Shown here one piece after another: positions 52,024 through 61,013 of a stretch of DNA of 64,000 bases. Each line of letters opens with the position of its first letter. The stretch's first letter is position 1. A model generated the notes under the pieces. The model was not told the DNA's origin, searched no databases, and saw only the letters and a program-made list of their open reading frames with translations. This DNA comes from CBDBUR01 sp965209065 (GTDB lineage Bacteria > Pseudomonadota > Alphaproteobacteria > JAPOUT01 > G958296285). The stretch spans positions 1,054,001 through 1,118,000 of the forward strand of contig OZ242373.1 of assembly GCA_965209065.1 (NCBI GenBank). The letters run 5' to 3'. The position numbers and the translations under genes were made by a program.

Positions 52024-52428
52024 CTATCGGCTAAAATTCTCTTTTTGACTTGCTATAACTTCAGGGGCTGGCAGTTTATAGTTTTGGACAATCGCTTTTT
52101 CTTTATGGTGTCTGCTCCCTTTGTCATTCATCGCTTTTTTCATATAAGAATATAGGCTATTACCCCTTGCTTCACGGAACATTCTAAAATACCTATCTTC
52201 AGCAGTGTGGTCTAGCAAGCTAAAATCTTTTTTGTAAATAGCAAATTTTATCTGCTCTTCTATTGTTTCTTCTAGTTCAGCAAGTGCCTTATCAAAGGTT
52301 TTACCATACCCCCTCAAATCCATTTCCAGCGCAAGGGCGACCCACTCTTTATCCTTATCTTGATACCCCAAGACGCTTAAAGGAATAGCAAGTGCTTCGG
52401 CTTTCTTTTTAGACTTCTTTTTGAACAT
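52024..52428 (-). CDS. hicB: HicB-like antitoxin
   Basis: A 134-residue protein. The central part, ALALEMDLRGYGKTFDKALAELEE, matches the partially degraded RNase H-like fold of HicB. The C-terminal 55 residues are basic and helical, and probably carry the DNA-binding or toxin-neutralising part. Two ATGs are possible; AAAGGAG ends right at the first (52434), so the second (52428), 6 bases further, has correct spacing and is chosen. Antitoxin precedes toxin here. Confidence 0.72.
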   Translation of the reverse strand: MFKKKSKKKAEALAIPLSVLGYQDKDKEWVALALEMDLRGYGKTFDKALAELEETIEEQIKFAIYKKDFSLLDHTAEDRYFRMFREARGNSLYSYMKKAMNDKGSRHHKEKAIVQNYKLPAPEVIASQKENFSR

Positions 52429-52445
52429 AGTCATCTCCTTTCTTT

Positions 52446-52474
52446 AATTTACACTAGAAATAATTATTCGACAA
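52446..52474 (-). promoter_or_regulatory. hicBA promoter
   Basis: On the minus strand TTGTCG (52474-52469) and TAAATT (52451-52446) are 17 bases apart, 18 bases before the hicB start. An imperfect AT-rich palindrome (AATTTACACTAGAAATAATT) covers the -10 and spacer and would suit autoregulation by HicB; that last point is inference. Confidence 0.5.
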
Positions 52475-52481
52475 GAGGGAG

Positions 52482-53366
52482 TTATCCATTAGGGTGTCCT
52501 TTAACGAACCTATTTACAATGGGCGCGTAGCGGCGGGCGAAATCTGGCGGCAAACTCTCTTTTGCGGTGATAATTGCGCTGTCTAAAGTCGTTTCAATCC
52601 CTTGAGGGTCTGCGGTGCGCGTGCGCGGCAGAGCCTTCGCAAAATGACGCAACATCTCTTTGGCACACTGAACCGACCGCCCCATAATCTCTAGCAGACG
52701 CGCGATGTCTAACCCCTCCTCCGACCAGCTGTCAAAATCGGTTATCATGCCTAAGGTGGCGTAAGGCAGTTCCGCTTCGCGCGCGAGTTTCGCCTCAGGC
52801 ATATTTGTCATGCCCACCACATCAAGCCCCCAAGATTTATGAAGTTTGGATTCCGCGCGCGTTGAAAATTGAGGTCCTTCCATCGCTAAATAGCTCGCCG
52901 CTTGGTGATAGGTCGCCCCGCTTTTTTCTAAAGCCTGCGCTAAATAGCCGCTTAACCGAGCGCTCACTGGCTCCGCCAAGGGCGCGTAGCAAGAAACGCC
53001 GGCATCAAAAAAACTTTTTTCGCGCATCGCCGATGTTCTATCTACAAACTGCTCTACGACAACAAACTCCCCCGGTTTCATTTGCGCTTGAAAAGAGCCG
53101 CAAGCAGAAAGAGAAATAATATCACTCGCGCCTGCTTGCTTTAAGGCGGCGATGTTCGCGCGGTAATTTATTTTATGCGGCGGAATTTTATGCCCTCTAG
53201 AATGGCGCGGCAAAAAAACAACATCAATGCCCTCAAGAGAACCAAAGCGCAACTGGTCGGAAGGCTCGCCCCATTGTGTAGAAATGGTGCGCCACTCGCT
53301 TTTGGTGTCGAGCTCTATATCATAAACCCCCGAACCCCCGATAAGCCCCAAAACCCATTTATCCAT
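52482..53366 (-). CDS. mtnP: S-methyl-5'-thioadenosine phosphorylase
   Basis: A 294-residue phosphorylase splitting methylthioadenosine into adenine and methylthioribose-1-phosphate. Motifs are LIGGSGVYDIE, FLPRHSRGHKIPPHKINYRA, FSTRAESKL and VVGMTNMPEAKLAREAELPY. The next upstream gene on its strand is petC, whose stop immediately precedes this ATG, so it is probably the last gene of the petABC operon. Confidence 0.93.
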   Translation of the reverse strand: MDKWVLGLIGGSGVYDIELDTKSEWRTISTQWGEPSDQLRFGSLEGIDVVFLPRHSRGHKIPPHKINYRANIAALKQAGASDIISLSACGSFQAQMKPGEFVVVEQFVDRTSAMREKSFFDAGVSCYAPLAEPVSARLSGYLAQALEKSGATYHQAASYLAMEGPQFSTRAESKLHKSWGLDVVGMTNMPEAKLAREAELPYATLGMITDFDSWSEEGLDIARLLEIMGRSVQCAKEMLRHFAKALPRTRTADPQGIETTLDSAIITAKESLPPDFARRYAPIVNRFVKGHPNG

Positions 53367-54128
53367 TTAGTGTGCTTTTTTCCAAATGCTTTTTTGCGTT
53401 AAAAATAATAAAACGGCAAGTATCGACAAGTAAATCAAAACTTGAAACCCAATGCGCTTACGCGCTTCGCGGTGAGGCTCTGCCGCCCAGGCTAAGAAAG
53501 CAGAAACATCAGCCGACATCTGCCCGACCGTTGCTTTCGTGCCGTCTTCATATTCAACCTGCTCATCGCTCAGCGGAGGCGCCATAGCAATGAGAGGGTT
53601 AAAATAGCGATTGTAATACTGACCCGGCGGCACTTCTAGCCCTATCGGCGGCGCGCCATAGCCTTGAAGCAGAGAGTGAATATAATCCGCGCCACCAAAC
53701 CGCGCTTTAGCAATCAAAGATAAATCAGGCGGCAAGGCACCGCCGTTCGCCGCGCGCGCGACAATATCGTTCTCAAAGGGTGAAGGAAAAGCATCGGCAG
53801 GGCGAGCGGTGCGCTCGAACATATCGCCGTCAGCGTTGGGTCCGTCTTGAACCTTATACTCGCCCGCCAGCGCCTTGACTTGCGGCGCGGTGTATCCTAA
53901 TCCACCCGCTTCCCCCAGATTGCGAAAGTGAAGGTAGCGCATAGAATGACAGGACGCGCACACCTCTTTATACACTTGATAGCCGCGCCTTAACTGCGCG
54001 CGGTCAAACAGCCCGAACATTCCCTTGAAGCTCCAGTCGTAAGGAATATAGTTTGTGCTTGCTCCGTCCGCGGCAAAACTTGTCGCCGATAGAAAGCACA
54101 CCAAACAAAAAGCAAAGAGTTTCTTCAT
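53367..54128 (-). CDS. petC: Cytochrome c1 of the bc1 complex
   Basis: A 253-residue membrane-anchored c-type cytochrome. The signal peptide is FAFCLVCFLSATSFAADG, the haem-binding site is CASCH in EVCASCHSMRYLHF, the axial-ligand methionine probably lies near LIAMAPPL, and a C-terminal anchor spans VLIYLSILAVLLFLTQK. It passes electrons from the Rieske protein to a soluble or membrane cytochrome c. Adjacent to petB with no gap. Confidence 0.95.
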   Translation of the reverse strand: MKKLFAFCLVCFLSATSFAADGASTNYIPYDWSFKGMFGLFDRAQLRRGYQVYKEVCASCHSMRYLHFRNLGEAGGLGYTAPQVKALAGEYKVQDGPNADGDMFERTARPADAFPSPFENDIVARAANGGALPPDLSLIAKARFGGADYIHSLLQGYGAPPIGLEVPPGQYYNRYFNPLIAMAPPLSDEQVEYEDGTKATVGQMSADVSAFLAWAAEPHREARKRIGFQVLIYLSILAVLLFLTQKSIWKKAH

Positions 54129-55355
54129 CTAGCCCCCACTCGATAATACGGGTTGAGCGATAGCATTTGGCACGTCGCGTGGTTTTTCTATTTTGCTTAA
54201 AACAGGAATAATCAACAAAAAGAAAGCGAAGTAGTAGAAAGTTAGCAGCCGCGCCCAGTCGATATAAACGCCCTCTGCCGGTTGTCCGCCGAGCCAGCCG
54301 AGTCCCAAGCAAACCGCCACAAACAAAATGAAAAAGAAGCGATAAAGCGGACGATAACGCGCCGAGCGCACCGGTGATTTATCTAGCCACGGCAATAAAA
54401 ACAGCACGAACAAAGAGCCAAACATCGCCAACACGCCGCCCAGTTTCCATGGGATAGCGCGCAAGATAGCGTAAGGCACAAGCAAATACCACTCAGGCAC
54501 AATGTGAGCGGGCGTTTGTAGCGGGTTGGCTTCAATATAGTTATCGGGGTGACCCATCACGTCGGGGTCGAAGAAGACAAACCACGCGAACAAAATAGAA
54601 AACAGCACGAGCGCGAAGCCGTCCTTCATTGTGTAAAAAGGATGAAAGGGCAAAGTATCTCTGCCCACTTGAACCTCAATGCCGACCGGATTGTTATTGC
54701 GCACTTGGTGAAGCGCCCAGATGTGTAGCACAACCACAGCGCCGATGGCTATCGGCAAAATATAGTGAAGTGCGAAAAACCGATTAAGCGTCGGGTTATC
54801 GACAGCAAACCCGCCCCATAGCCATTCGCGTATGGGGTCGCCAATGAGGGGGAAAGCGCCGACCAAATTAGTAATCACGGTTGCCGCCCAGAAGCTCATC
54901 TGCCCCCACGGCAAGACATAGCCCATAAAAGCGGTTACAATCATCAAAATATAAATGATGACTCCTAAAATCCACAAGACTTCGCGCGGCGACTTATAAG
55001 AACCATAATAGATGCTACGAAAAATATGAATATAAACCGCCAAAAAGAATAAAGCCGAGCCATTCGCGTGAATAAAACGCAAGAGCCAACCATAATTGAC
55101 ATCGCGCATAATGTGCTGCACCGAAGAGAAGGCAAAATCGACATGAGGCGTATAGTGCATCGCCAATAGAATGCCGGTGATAATCTGCACGACGAGACAA
55201 AAGCTCAAGATGCCACCGAAGGTCCACCAGTAGTTTAGGTTCGCCGGCGTGGGATAATCCATCAGGTGTTCTTTGCTAAAGCGCCAGATGGGGAGGCGTT
55301 CGTCCCACCATTTGCCAAAAGCCGATTGCGGCTGATAATTCGATTGGTGCGACAT
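54129..55355 (-). CDS. petB: Cytochrome b of the bc1 complex
   Basis: A 408-residue inner-membrane protein with eight helices, holding two haems b and the Qo and Qi quinone sites. Seen are GGILSFCLVVQIITGILLAMHY, MGYVLPWGQMSFWAATVITN, the Qo-site PEWY in VPEWYLLVPYAILR, and paired His in the second and fourth helices (for example LRFIHANGSALFFLAVYIHI). Central gene of the Rieske-b-c1 order usual in Alphaproteobacteria. Confidence 0.97.
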   Translation of the reverse strand: MSHQSNYQPQSAFGKWWDERLPIWRFSKEHLMDYPTPANLNYWWTFGGILSFCLVVQIITGILLAMHYTPHVDFAFSSVQHIMRDVNYGWLLRFIHANGSALFFLAVYIHIFRSIYYGSYKSPREVLWILGVIIYILMIVTAFMGYVLPWGQMSFWAATVITNLVGAFPLIGDPIREWLWGGFAVDNPTLNRFFALHYILPIAIGAVVVLHIWALHQVRNNNPVGIEVQVGRDTLPFHPFYTMKDGFALVLFSILFAWFVFFDPDVMGHPDNYIEANPLQTPAHIVPEWYLLVPYAILRAIPWKLGGVLAMFGSLFVLFLLPWLDKSPVRSARYRPLYRFFFILFVAVCLGLGWLGGQPAEGVYIDWARLLTFYYFAFFLLIIPVLSKIEKPRDVPNAIAQPVLSSGG

Positions 55356-55358
55356 ACC

Positions 55359-55877
55359 CTAGCCTATTCTAATTTTGGTTGGGGAGAGGAAAGTATAAGG
55401 CGGAATGGCAAGGTTGCTCGGCGCGGGGCCTTTACGAATTCTACCGGAAGTATCGTAATGCGAGCCGTGGCAAGGGCAGAACCATCCGTCATAGTCGCCG
55501 CGCTGACCGAGCGGGATACAGCCCAAATGCGTGCAGATGCCAACCATCACGAGCCATTGAGGTTTCTGCACGCGGTTTTTATCAGCTTGCGGGTCGGGCA
55601 AGATTGAAAGCCTGGTGTTCTCGGCTTTGGTGATTTCAGCTGCGGTGCGGTGGCGAATAAAAACCGGTTTGCCGCGCCACTTCACCGTGATGGACTGCCC
55701 TATGGCGATATTAGAAATATCCACTTCCGTTGAGGAGAGGGCTAAAACAGAGCGGTCAGGGTTCATCTGGTCGATGAGAGGCCAAGCGGCAAAAACAGCA
55801 CCGACCGCACCAAAAGCCCCCGTTGCCACATATAGAAAATCACGCCTCGTCGGCTCTTTTGAATCAATTTCACTCAT
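55359..55877 (-). CDS. petA: Rieske iron-sulfur protein of the bc1 complex
   Basis: A 172-residue protein with a Tat-type N-terminus (TRRDFLYVATGAFGAVGAVF), which stays as a membrane anchor, then the Rieske domain with cluster ligands in CTHLGC and CPCHGSHYD. It takes electrons from ubiquinol and delivers them to cytochrome c1. First gene of the operon. Confidence 0.96.
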   Translation of the reverse strand: MSEIDSKEPTRRDFLYVATGAFGAVGAVFAAWPLIDQMNPDRSVLALSSTEVDISNIAIGQSITVKWRGKPVFIRHRTAAEITKAENTRLSILPDPQADKNRVQKPQWLVMVGICTHLGCIPLGQRGDYDGWFCPCHGSHYDTSGRIRKGPAPSNLAIPPYTFLSPTKIRIG

Positions 55878-55967
55878 AACCTAGCTTCTGTTTTGGCACT
55901 ATATTCGCCATTTGGCAAGTATTTTATGCTATAAACTGCCAATAAACAGAAGGGAAAGGCATCAACA

Positions 55968-57182
55968 ATGAGGATCGCTATTGTAGAAACAAACTCTGGC
56001 TTTGATAAAGTAAAAATTAGTTCTTCGGCTATTGTGCCTTCGGAGATAGCAAAAGAAAGTAGATTTTTAGACGATATCAAGCTATTTAGCAGTTATACGC
56101 CAAACCCTTTTTCGATTGGAGAAGGGGGCATAGATGTTTTGCCTAAATGCACTCAAGAAAATTTTAAGCAGAAAGTTGCCATCCTCACCGAGAGGCTTGC
56201 GCGCTACAAGCCCGATATTATTGAGGTTCATAGCGGTCTAAAATTACCATTAAGTCTAGCAAAAACTTTGCCCTATATACCTGTTGTTCATTATTCTCAT
56301 AATGCTACTGAATTCCCCTATCCTCATCGTAAGCGCTTATTGCGTAGGATAAGGCGCGTTCAGTCTTTGATTCAACTAGATTATACTATTCATGTTAGTC
56401 ATTTTGCGCGCAAGCAGTGGCTCACGCGCATGCCATCTAAAATAATCCCCCTGATACAAAAGCGCAACACAACGATACAAAATGCTCTTCGCGCAGAGAG
56501 ATGGCTTGCCGATGGCAGCAAAAAAGAAAAAATTATTCTCTTCTCAGGCAAACCCTACGACACAAAAGGAATTGACCTATTAATAGAAGCGCTCCAGCAG
56601 GTTTTACCTAAATACCCCGATTGGAAAGTAGTTTTTCTTGCTCATAAAGCGGATGATGACTTCCAAAACGAGCAAAAATCTATCGCTAAAAAAACTCTCA
56701 AAGAGCAATGCCTGTGGTTAGAAGATTCACAACAAGATAAAATTCAAGAATGGACAAAAAAAGCGAGCATCGCGGTTATTCCTTCCAATTATGATGAAAA
56801 TTTTTCTCTCGCGGCGCTAGAATTCCATTATGCGAGTTGCGCTGTCATTTCATCGGGGCGCGGCGCTTTGCCCGAAATCAGTGGAGCCGATGGCGCACTC
56901 TACCTCGATGAGGTCTCGCCGAAAGACATCGCGGCAAAGTTGAGCTTTCTCATTGAAAATGAAGCCGACCGCGAAGCCCTCGCCAAACGCGGACATGAAT
57001 ATGTTATGGAAACCCACGATATTAAAAAACGCGCGCACGAGCTAGATGAGCTAAGATTAAAAATAATTGCTCGCGCAAAAGAGGAAAGAAAAAACCCCCA
57101 ACAATGGCGTGCGACTCTTCGCCGCAAAAAATGGTATGTAATTAAAAAATTGATTACTCAAAAGAAAGGACATCAACAATGA
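55968..57182 (+). CDS. Glycosyltransferase family 4-like (paralogue 1)
   Basis: A 404-residue GT-B protein. The N-terminal acceptor half is unusual (MRIAIVETNSGFDKVKISSS); the C-terminal half has the donor-binding pattern IILFSGKPYDTKGIDLLIEA and the Glu-rich LAALEFHYASCAVISSGRG plus PEISGADGALYLDE. It is probably a surface-polysaccharide or lipopolysaccharide core enzyme; donor and acceptor unknown. AAGGGAAAGG precedes the ATG. It overlaps a paralogue by ATGA. Confidence 0.85.
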   Translation: MRIAIVETNSGFDKVKISSSAIVPSEIAKESRFLDDIKLFSSYTPNPFSIGEGGIDVLPKCTQENFKQKVAILTERLARYKPDIIEVHSGLKLPLSLAKTLPYIPVVHYSHNATEFPYPHRKRLLRRIRRVQSLIQLDYTIHVSHFARKQWLTRMPSKIIPLIQKRNTTIQNALRAERWLADGSKKEKIILFSGKPYDTKGIDLLIEALQQVLPKYPDWKVVFLAHKADDDFQNEQKSIAKKTLKEQCLWLEDSQQDKIQEWTKKASIAVIPSNYDENFSLAALEFHYASCAVISSGRGALPEISGADGALYLDEVSPKDIAAKLSFLIENEADREALAKRGHEYVMETHDIKKRAHELDELRLKIIARAKEERKNPQQWRATLRRKKWYVIKKLITQKKGHQQ

Positions 57183-58372
57183 AAATCGCCCTTGTATCAA
57201 CATGCCGAGGGTTTGATAAAATAAACCCGACTGCTCCTGTTATGGTTGCAACTGAAATATCTACGGAAAGTCAATTTTCCAACAACACCAGGCTGTTTAG
57301 CCCTTATATTGAAAACCCCTTTTCCATCGGCAAGGAGGAAGCAGATGTCCTACCTAAATCTAGCAGGGGAAATCTCGATGAAGAGTTCTCTCTATTTGTT
57401 GAAAGGCTTACCCACTACAACCCTGATATTATTGAAGTTCATGAAGATGAACTATTGTCAATTAAACTAGCAAAAGCCCTACCGCACATGTCTGTAATAA
57501 ACTATTGCCACAATAGTAATATCTACACACATAAATATCTGCATAACAGAATAAGACACGCTTTATTTCACGCCCCTTTGACACATACAATTTATGTATG
57601 CCGTTTCATCGATAAAAAAGTTGGGGAACATATCCCCCCTGAATATCGCTCGGTGATAACGAATGCGCGACCGCCGCAAGCATGGCGTGCGGATGGAAAC
57701 AAAAAAGAAAAAATTATTCTGTTCTCAGGTAGAGTTACCGTTGGCAAAGGAGCTGCCGAGTTAATAGAAGCGCTCCAGCAAGTTTTGCCTAAATATCCTG
57801 ACTGGAAGGCGGTTTTTCTTGCCCTCAACCTTGACCATCCTTCTTTCTACGAAGAGCAAAAATCTATTACCGAAAAAACCCTCAAGGAGCAATGTTTATG
57901 GCTTGCAAATATGCCACAAGATAGAGTCCAAGAATGGGTAAAAAAAGCAAGCATCTCCATTATTCCTTCCAATTGGGACGAGGTATTTCCTCTCGTTGCG
58001 TTAGAAGCGCATTATGCGCGTTGCGCGGTCATTTCATCGGGGCGCGGTGGCATGCCCGAAATTAGCGGTGCCGATGGCGCGCTCTACCTTGATGAGGTTT
58101 CGCCGAAAGACATCGCCGCAAAGTTGAGCTTTCTCATTGAAAATGAAACCGAACGCGAAGCCCTCGCCAAACGCGGACATGAATATGCGATGAAACACCA
58201 CGATATTAAAAAACGTGCGCGCGAGCTAGATGAGCTAAGATTAAAAATAATTGCCCGCGCAAAAGAAGAAAGTAAAACCCCTCGACAATGGCGTGCAACG
58301 ATGCGCCGCAAAAAATGGTATACGACAAAAAGCATGCTCGCACAAAAGATTTCAGAAATTCTAAACGCTTAA
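57179..58372 (+). CDS. Glycosyltransferase family 4-like (paralogue 2)
   Basis: A 397-residue tandem paralogue. The last 220 residues are nearly identical to the previous protein (SSGRGGMPEISGADGALYL, the following VSPKDIAAKLSFLIENE and the ERRN/AMRRKKWY-type tail), while residues about 60-170 differ strongly. The pair may add different sugars with the same donor. It ends one base before hemF. Confidence 0.85.
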   Translation: MKIALVSTCRGFDKINPTAPVMVATEISTESQFSNNTRLFSPYIENPFSIGKEEADVLPKSSRGNLDEEFSLFVERLTHYNPDIIEVHEDELLSIKLAKALPHMSVINYCHNSNIYTHKYLHNRIRHALFHAPLTHTIYVCRFIDKKVGEHIPPEYRSVITNARPPQAWRADGNKKEKIILFSGRVTVGKGAAELIEALQQVLPKYPDWKAVFLALNLDHPSFYEEQKSITEKTLKEQCLWLANMPQDRVQEWVKKASISIIPSNWDEVFPLVALEAHYARCAVISSGRGGMPEISGADGALYLDEVSPKDIAAKLSFLIENETEREALAKRGHEYAMKHHDIKKRARELDELRLKIIARAKEESKTPRQWRATMRRKKWYTTKSMLAQKISEILNA

Positions 58373-58373
58373 T

Positions 58374-59243
58374 ATGGAAGAGCTAAACGAAGCAGAAAGT
58401 TGGTTTCAATCTCTACAAGAAAGGCTTTGCGCGCGGCTTGAGGCGTTTGAGCCAGCGGCGCGGTTTGACAAAAAGCCATGGCACAGAGCCGAAGGCGGCG
58501 GCGGTATTATGAGAATGTTAAGGCAAGGCGAAGTCATTGAAAAGGGTGGCGTTCATTTTTCTAATGTTTTTGGCGCGATGCCCCAAGCGCTCGCCTCTGC
58601 TATGCCGCAGCAGAAGCAGGGGAAGACCTTTCGTGCGTGCGGTGTTTCGGTTATTATCCATACCTTGAACCCTCACGCGCCGAGCGCTCATATGAACCTG
58701 CGCCACATTACGATAGAAAAAGATGATGAGATAAAGATCCAGAAAAAAATCCAGAAAAAAACAAAAATATGGTTCGGTGGTGGCGCAGACCTCACGCCGA
58801 TGTTGGCACCCTATCGCACACAAGCCCACGAGGATTCCATTCAGTTTCACCAGAGATTAGAAAAGGCGTGCGCTCCTTTCGAGCAGGTAGATTATGCGCG
58901 GTTGAAAGAGTGGTGCGCGGAGTATTTTTATCTCCCGCACCGCAAGTGCGAGCGCGGCATTGGCGGTATTTTTTTTGACGACCTCAATAGCGGCGACTGG
59001 CAGAAAGATTTCGCGTTCGTCCAAGCGGTGGGGGAAGCCTTTTTAGATGTTTATCCCCTGCTCTTACAGAAAAGAACTCAAACCCAATGGACGCCAACGG
59101 AGAAACATGAGCAAGCAAAAACCCGTAGTCTTTACGCGGAATTTAATTTGCTCTACGACCGAGGCACGCAATTTGGATTGAAGTCGGGCGGCAATATCGA
59201 TTCTATTCTTTCTTCCCTACCGCCTCTTGCGGTTTGGGAATAG
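58374..59243 (+). CDS. hemF: Oxygen-dependent coproporphyrinogen-III oxidase
   Basis: A 289-residue enzyme decarboxylating coproporphyrinogen III with O2, in aerobic haem synthesis. Conserved stretches are GGGIMRMLRQGEVIEKGGVHFS, NPHAPSAHMNLRHITIE, WFGGGADLTPM, CERGIGGIFFDDLN, YAEFNLLYDRGTQFGLKSGG and the final SLPPLAVWE. Haem is needed by the cytochromes b and c1 nearby. The dependence on O2 fits an aerobe. Confidence 0.96.
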   Translation: MEELNEAESWFQSLQERLCARLEAFEPAARFDKKPWHRAEGGGGIMRMLRQGEVIEKGGVHFSNVFGAMPQALASAMPQQKQGKTFRACGVSVIIHTLNPHAPSAHMNLRHITIEKDDEIKIQKKIQKKTKIWFGGGADLTPMLAPYRTQAHEDSIQFHQRLEKACAPFEQVDYARLKEWCAEYFYLPHRKCERGIGGIFFDDLNSGDWQKDFAFVQAVGEAFLDVYPLLLQKRTQTQWTPTEKHEQAKTRSLYAEFNLLYDRGTQFGLKSGGNIDSILSSLPPLAVWE

Positions 59244-59248
59244 CAGTG

Positions 59249-60952
59249 CTACAGCCCCACGCTGCAACAGGGACAAGCACCAATTATTTTAGAGGGCATT
59301 CCAGAAGTTATTAGCGGCGGCGTAAAATTGCGAGCAACCATCTTACCTTGAGACGCCGCCACTCTCCGCCCTTGCGCTTCGGTTTTAGTTAGTTTGGTAA
59401 TAAAATTTTTGCTTCTCTCGCGGTCTTTATAGCCGGTATAAATCTGAAAATAATGTTCGCCGATGGTGGTTTCAATTTCTATCGCGTTATCGTCAAGCGC
59501 TTTCCAGTTATCATAAACTTCGCCGTCGCACAGAATTTTTATTTTCTGGCTATCGGGCAGCGTGGTGGCGTGGAAGGTTGTCGTTTTGCCCGCTTGCGCC
59601 TGACTGCCGGCGAAAAGACCCAAATGTAAAACGCCGCTATTTTTATCGTTATGGGCTTGCGCGACCAATAGAGCGGGATAATCAATGCCCTCTATGGTTG
59701 GCTCGGAGAATTTATCTTGATTGGGTTCGCGGAAAAGTTTGCGCCACGCGCCCTCATCGCCGACTTCGGCGCAAACTGCAAGTGCCGATAATTGCCCGCG
59801 CGGATAATTCTCGCCGAAGCCAAAATAAAAACCGAACTCGCCGCCCTCATCGCCGAAGTATTTAGGCTCAAAATTATTTTCGGCGAACGCGCGCAGCTTG
59901 GCATAGGTAGCGTAGTCGCCAAACTCTTTAGCAACCGCCAGCCCTAGAGCAATAAAGCGCGGGTCGGGCGTGGCAAGCACAATGGGAGCGGTCGGGTCGT
60001 CCCAGCCCATCGTTTTCACCGCCGCGTGATATAAAAACTCGCCGAACATCGGGTCTTGCGGCATCGTGTAAAAAGATAGCGCCAAGCCAAAATTAGCGCC
60101 CACTCTTTGGAAATGATCTATCAGCGGATCATAATAAAAGGTTGCCATCTCCAGCGCGCCCGAGTTATCAAAAATATAATACTTGTCTTTGGTGTGCGCG
60201 AACCACTCGTGATAAATTTGGTGCGCCTGCTTGTCGAACAGGGAGTCGTAAAGCTGCAACCCCAGCCCGGCGGCGGACAGGCAGTAGGGCCATATTTTTG
60301 TGTTCTCGCAATGAGGTCCCATCGGGTTGGCTTGCCACTGCTTGCCTAGATGTTCCACCAGCTTGTGATGATTCCACTTGAAGCGCGACCTATCGACCCC
60401 GGCGACTTCAAAGCTATCGCCCCATTCGTCTTTGCCGGTGGTGTAAGCGTGGAGCGACTGAACCAAATTGAGCCAGCCCTTAAAAAACAAATTGCCGTCC
60501 GCGCCGATGGGGTCGGGCTGCAAGCCCCACGGCTCGATGCCATTGGCGACCCAGCCCGGCGTGTCGTATTCACCGATAAGGTGTTCGGGGATAAAAAGAA
60601 ATTTCCACATTTCGGGATAGTCTTTGCGGCGCGGGTCTTCGCCGAATTGCGTGAGCCAGTCGTAGGCAGCCCAAAAGGTCAGGTGGCGCGAAGCGAGTCC
60701 CTTCAGCACGTCCGCATAGACTTCGCGCCACGCGGGCGTTTTATCGACCATCAGCCCGATGGCATAACTTGATTCGGATAAATCAAACCGCGCGAAGTTT
60801 AATGTTGGCTCGGTAGAGTATCGGTCCCACCATTCGTGTGGCGTTCCGTCTTCGCTCCAGTCGTCTGGGGTTGTCGCTTTGCGGTGGAGGAAGCGCAGCC
60901 ACCCTAAAGCCCTCTTATTCAAATGAGGATAGCCGTTTTCTATAGCACTCAT
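59249..60952 (-). CDS. Linalool dehydratase/isomerase-family protein
   Basis: A 567-residue protein whose whole length resembles the linalool dehydratase/isomerase (Ldi) domain family: an alpha-helical barrel with FARFDLSESSYAIGLM, ANGIEPWGLQPDPIG, LFFKGWLNLV and the HCENTKIWPYCLSAAGLG stretch. Two Cys nine residues apart in CENTKIWPYC match the spacing of the catalytic cysteines that I recall for Ldi (171 and 180). No signal peptide or membrane segment is visible. The C-terminus carries CPCC close to the end. The ATG at 60952 is favoured because TACAAT with a good -35 is 6 bases upstream. Substrate unknown. Confidence 0.75.
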   Translation of the reverse strand: MSAIENGYPHLNKRALGWLRFLHRKATTPDDWSEDGTPHEWWDRYSTEPTLNFARFDLSESSYAIGLMVDKTPAWREVYADVLKGLASRHLTFWAAYDWLTQFGEDPRRKDYPEMWKFLFIPEHLIGEYDTPGWVANGIEPWGLQPDPIGADGNLFFKGWLNLVQSLHAYTTGKDEWGDSFEVAGVDRSRFKWNHHKLVEHLGKQWQANPMGPHCENTKIWPYCLSAAGLGLQLYDSLFDKQAHQIYHEWFAHTKDKYYIFDNSGALEMATFYYDPLIDHFQRVGANFGLALSFYTMPQDPMFGEFLYHAAVKTMGWDDPTAPIVLATPDPRFIALGLAVAKEFGDYATYAKLRAFAENNFEPKYFGDEGGEFGFYFGFGENYPRGQLSALAVCAEVGDEGAWRKLFREPNQDKFSEPTIEGIDYPALLVAQAHNDKNSGVLHLGLFAGSQAQAGKTTTFHATTLPDSQKIKILCDGEVYDNWKALDDNAIEIETTIGEHYFQIYTGYKDRERSKNFITKLTKTEAQGRRVAASQGKMVARNFTPPLITSGMPSKIIGACPCCSVGL

Positions 60953-60958
60953 AAGCCT

Positions 60959-60987
60959 ATTGTAGAGGCGCAAACCTTGATAGGCAA
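60959..60987 (-). promoter_or_regulatory. Promoter of the linalool dehydratase-like gene
   Basis: On the minus strand TTGCCT (60987-60982) and TACAAT (60964-60959) are exactly 17 bases apart. The -10 ends 6 bases before the ATG at 60952, so the mRNA would be leaderless or nearly so. Confidence 0.6.
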
Positions 60988-61007
60988 GGGGAATAAAATA
61001 GTATAAT
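60977..61007 (+). promoter_or_regulatory. Divergent promoter of the membrane protein gene
   Basis: TATAAT at 61002-61007 lies 6 bases before the ATG at 61014. TTGATA at 60977-60982 would be the -35 with a long 19-base spacer. Its -35 shares bases with the -35 of the leftward promoter, so the two cannot easily fire at once. Confidence 0.5.
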
Positions 61008-61013
61008 AAAGCG

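Noticed and set aside
55878..55967. Candidate promoters (TTGGCA, TATAAA, TTGCCA, TATAGT) between petA and the first glycosyltransferase
   Set aside because: The pairs found have spacers of 9-12 bases, too short for sigma70, so no promoter is claimed for either operon.
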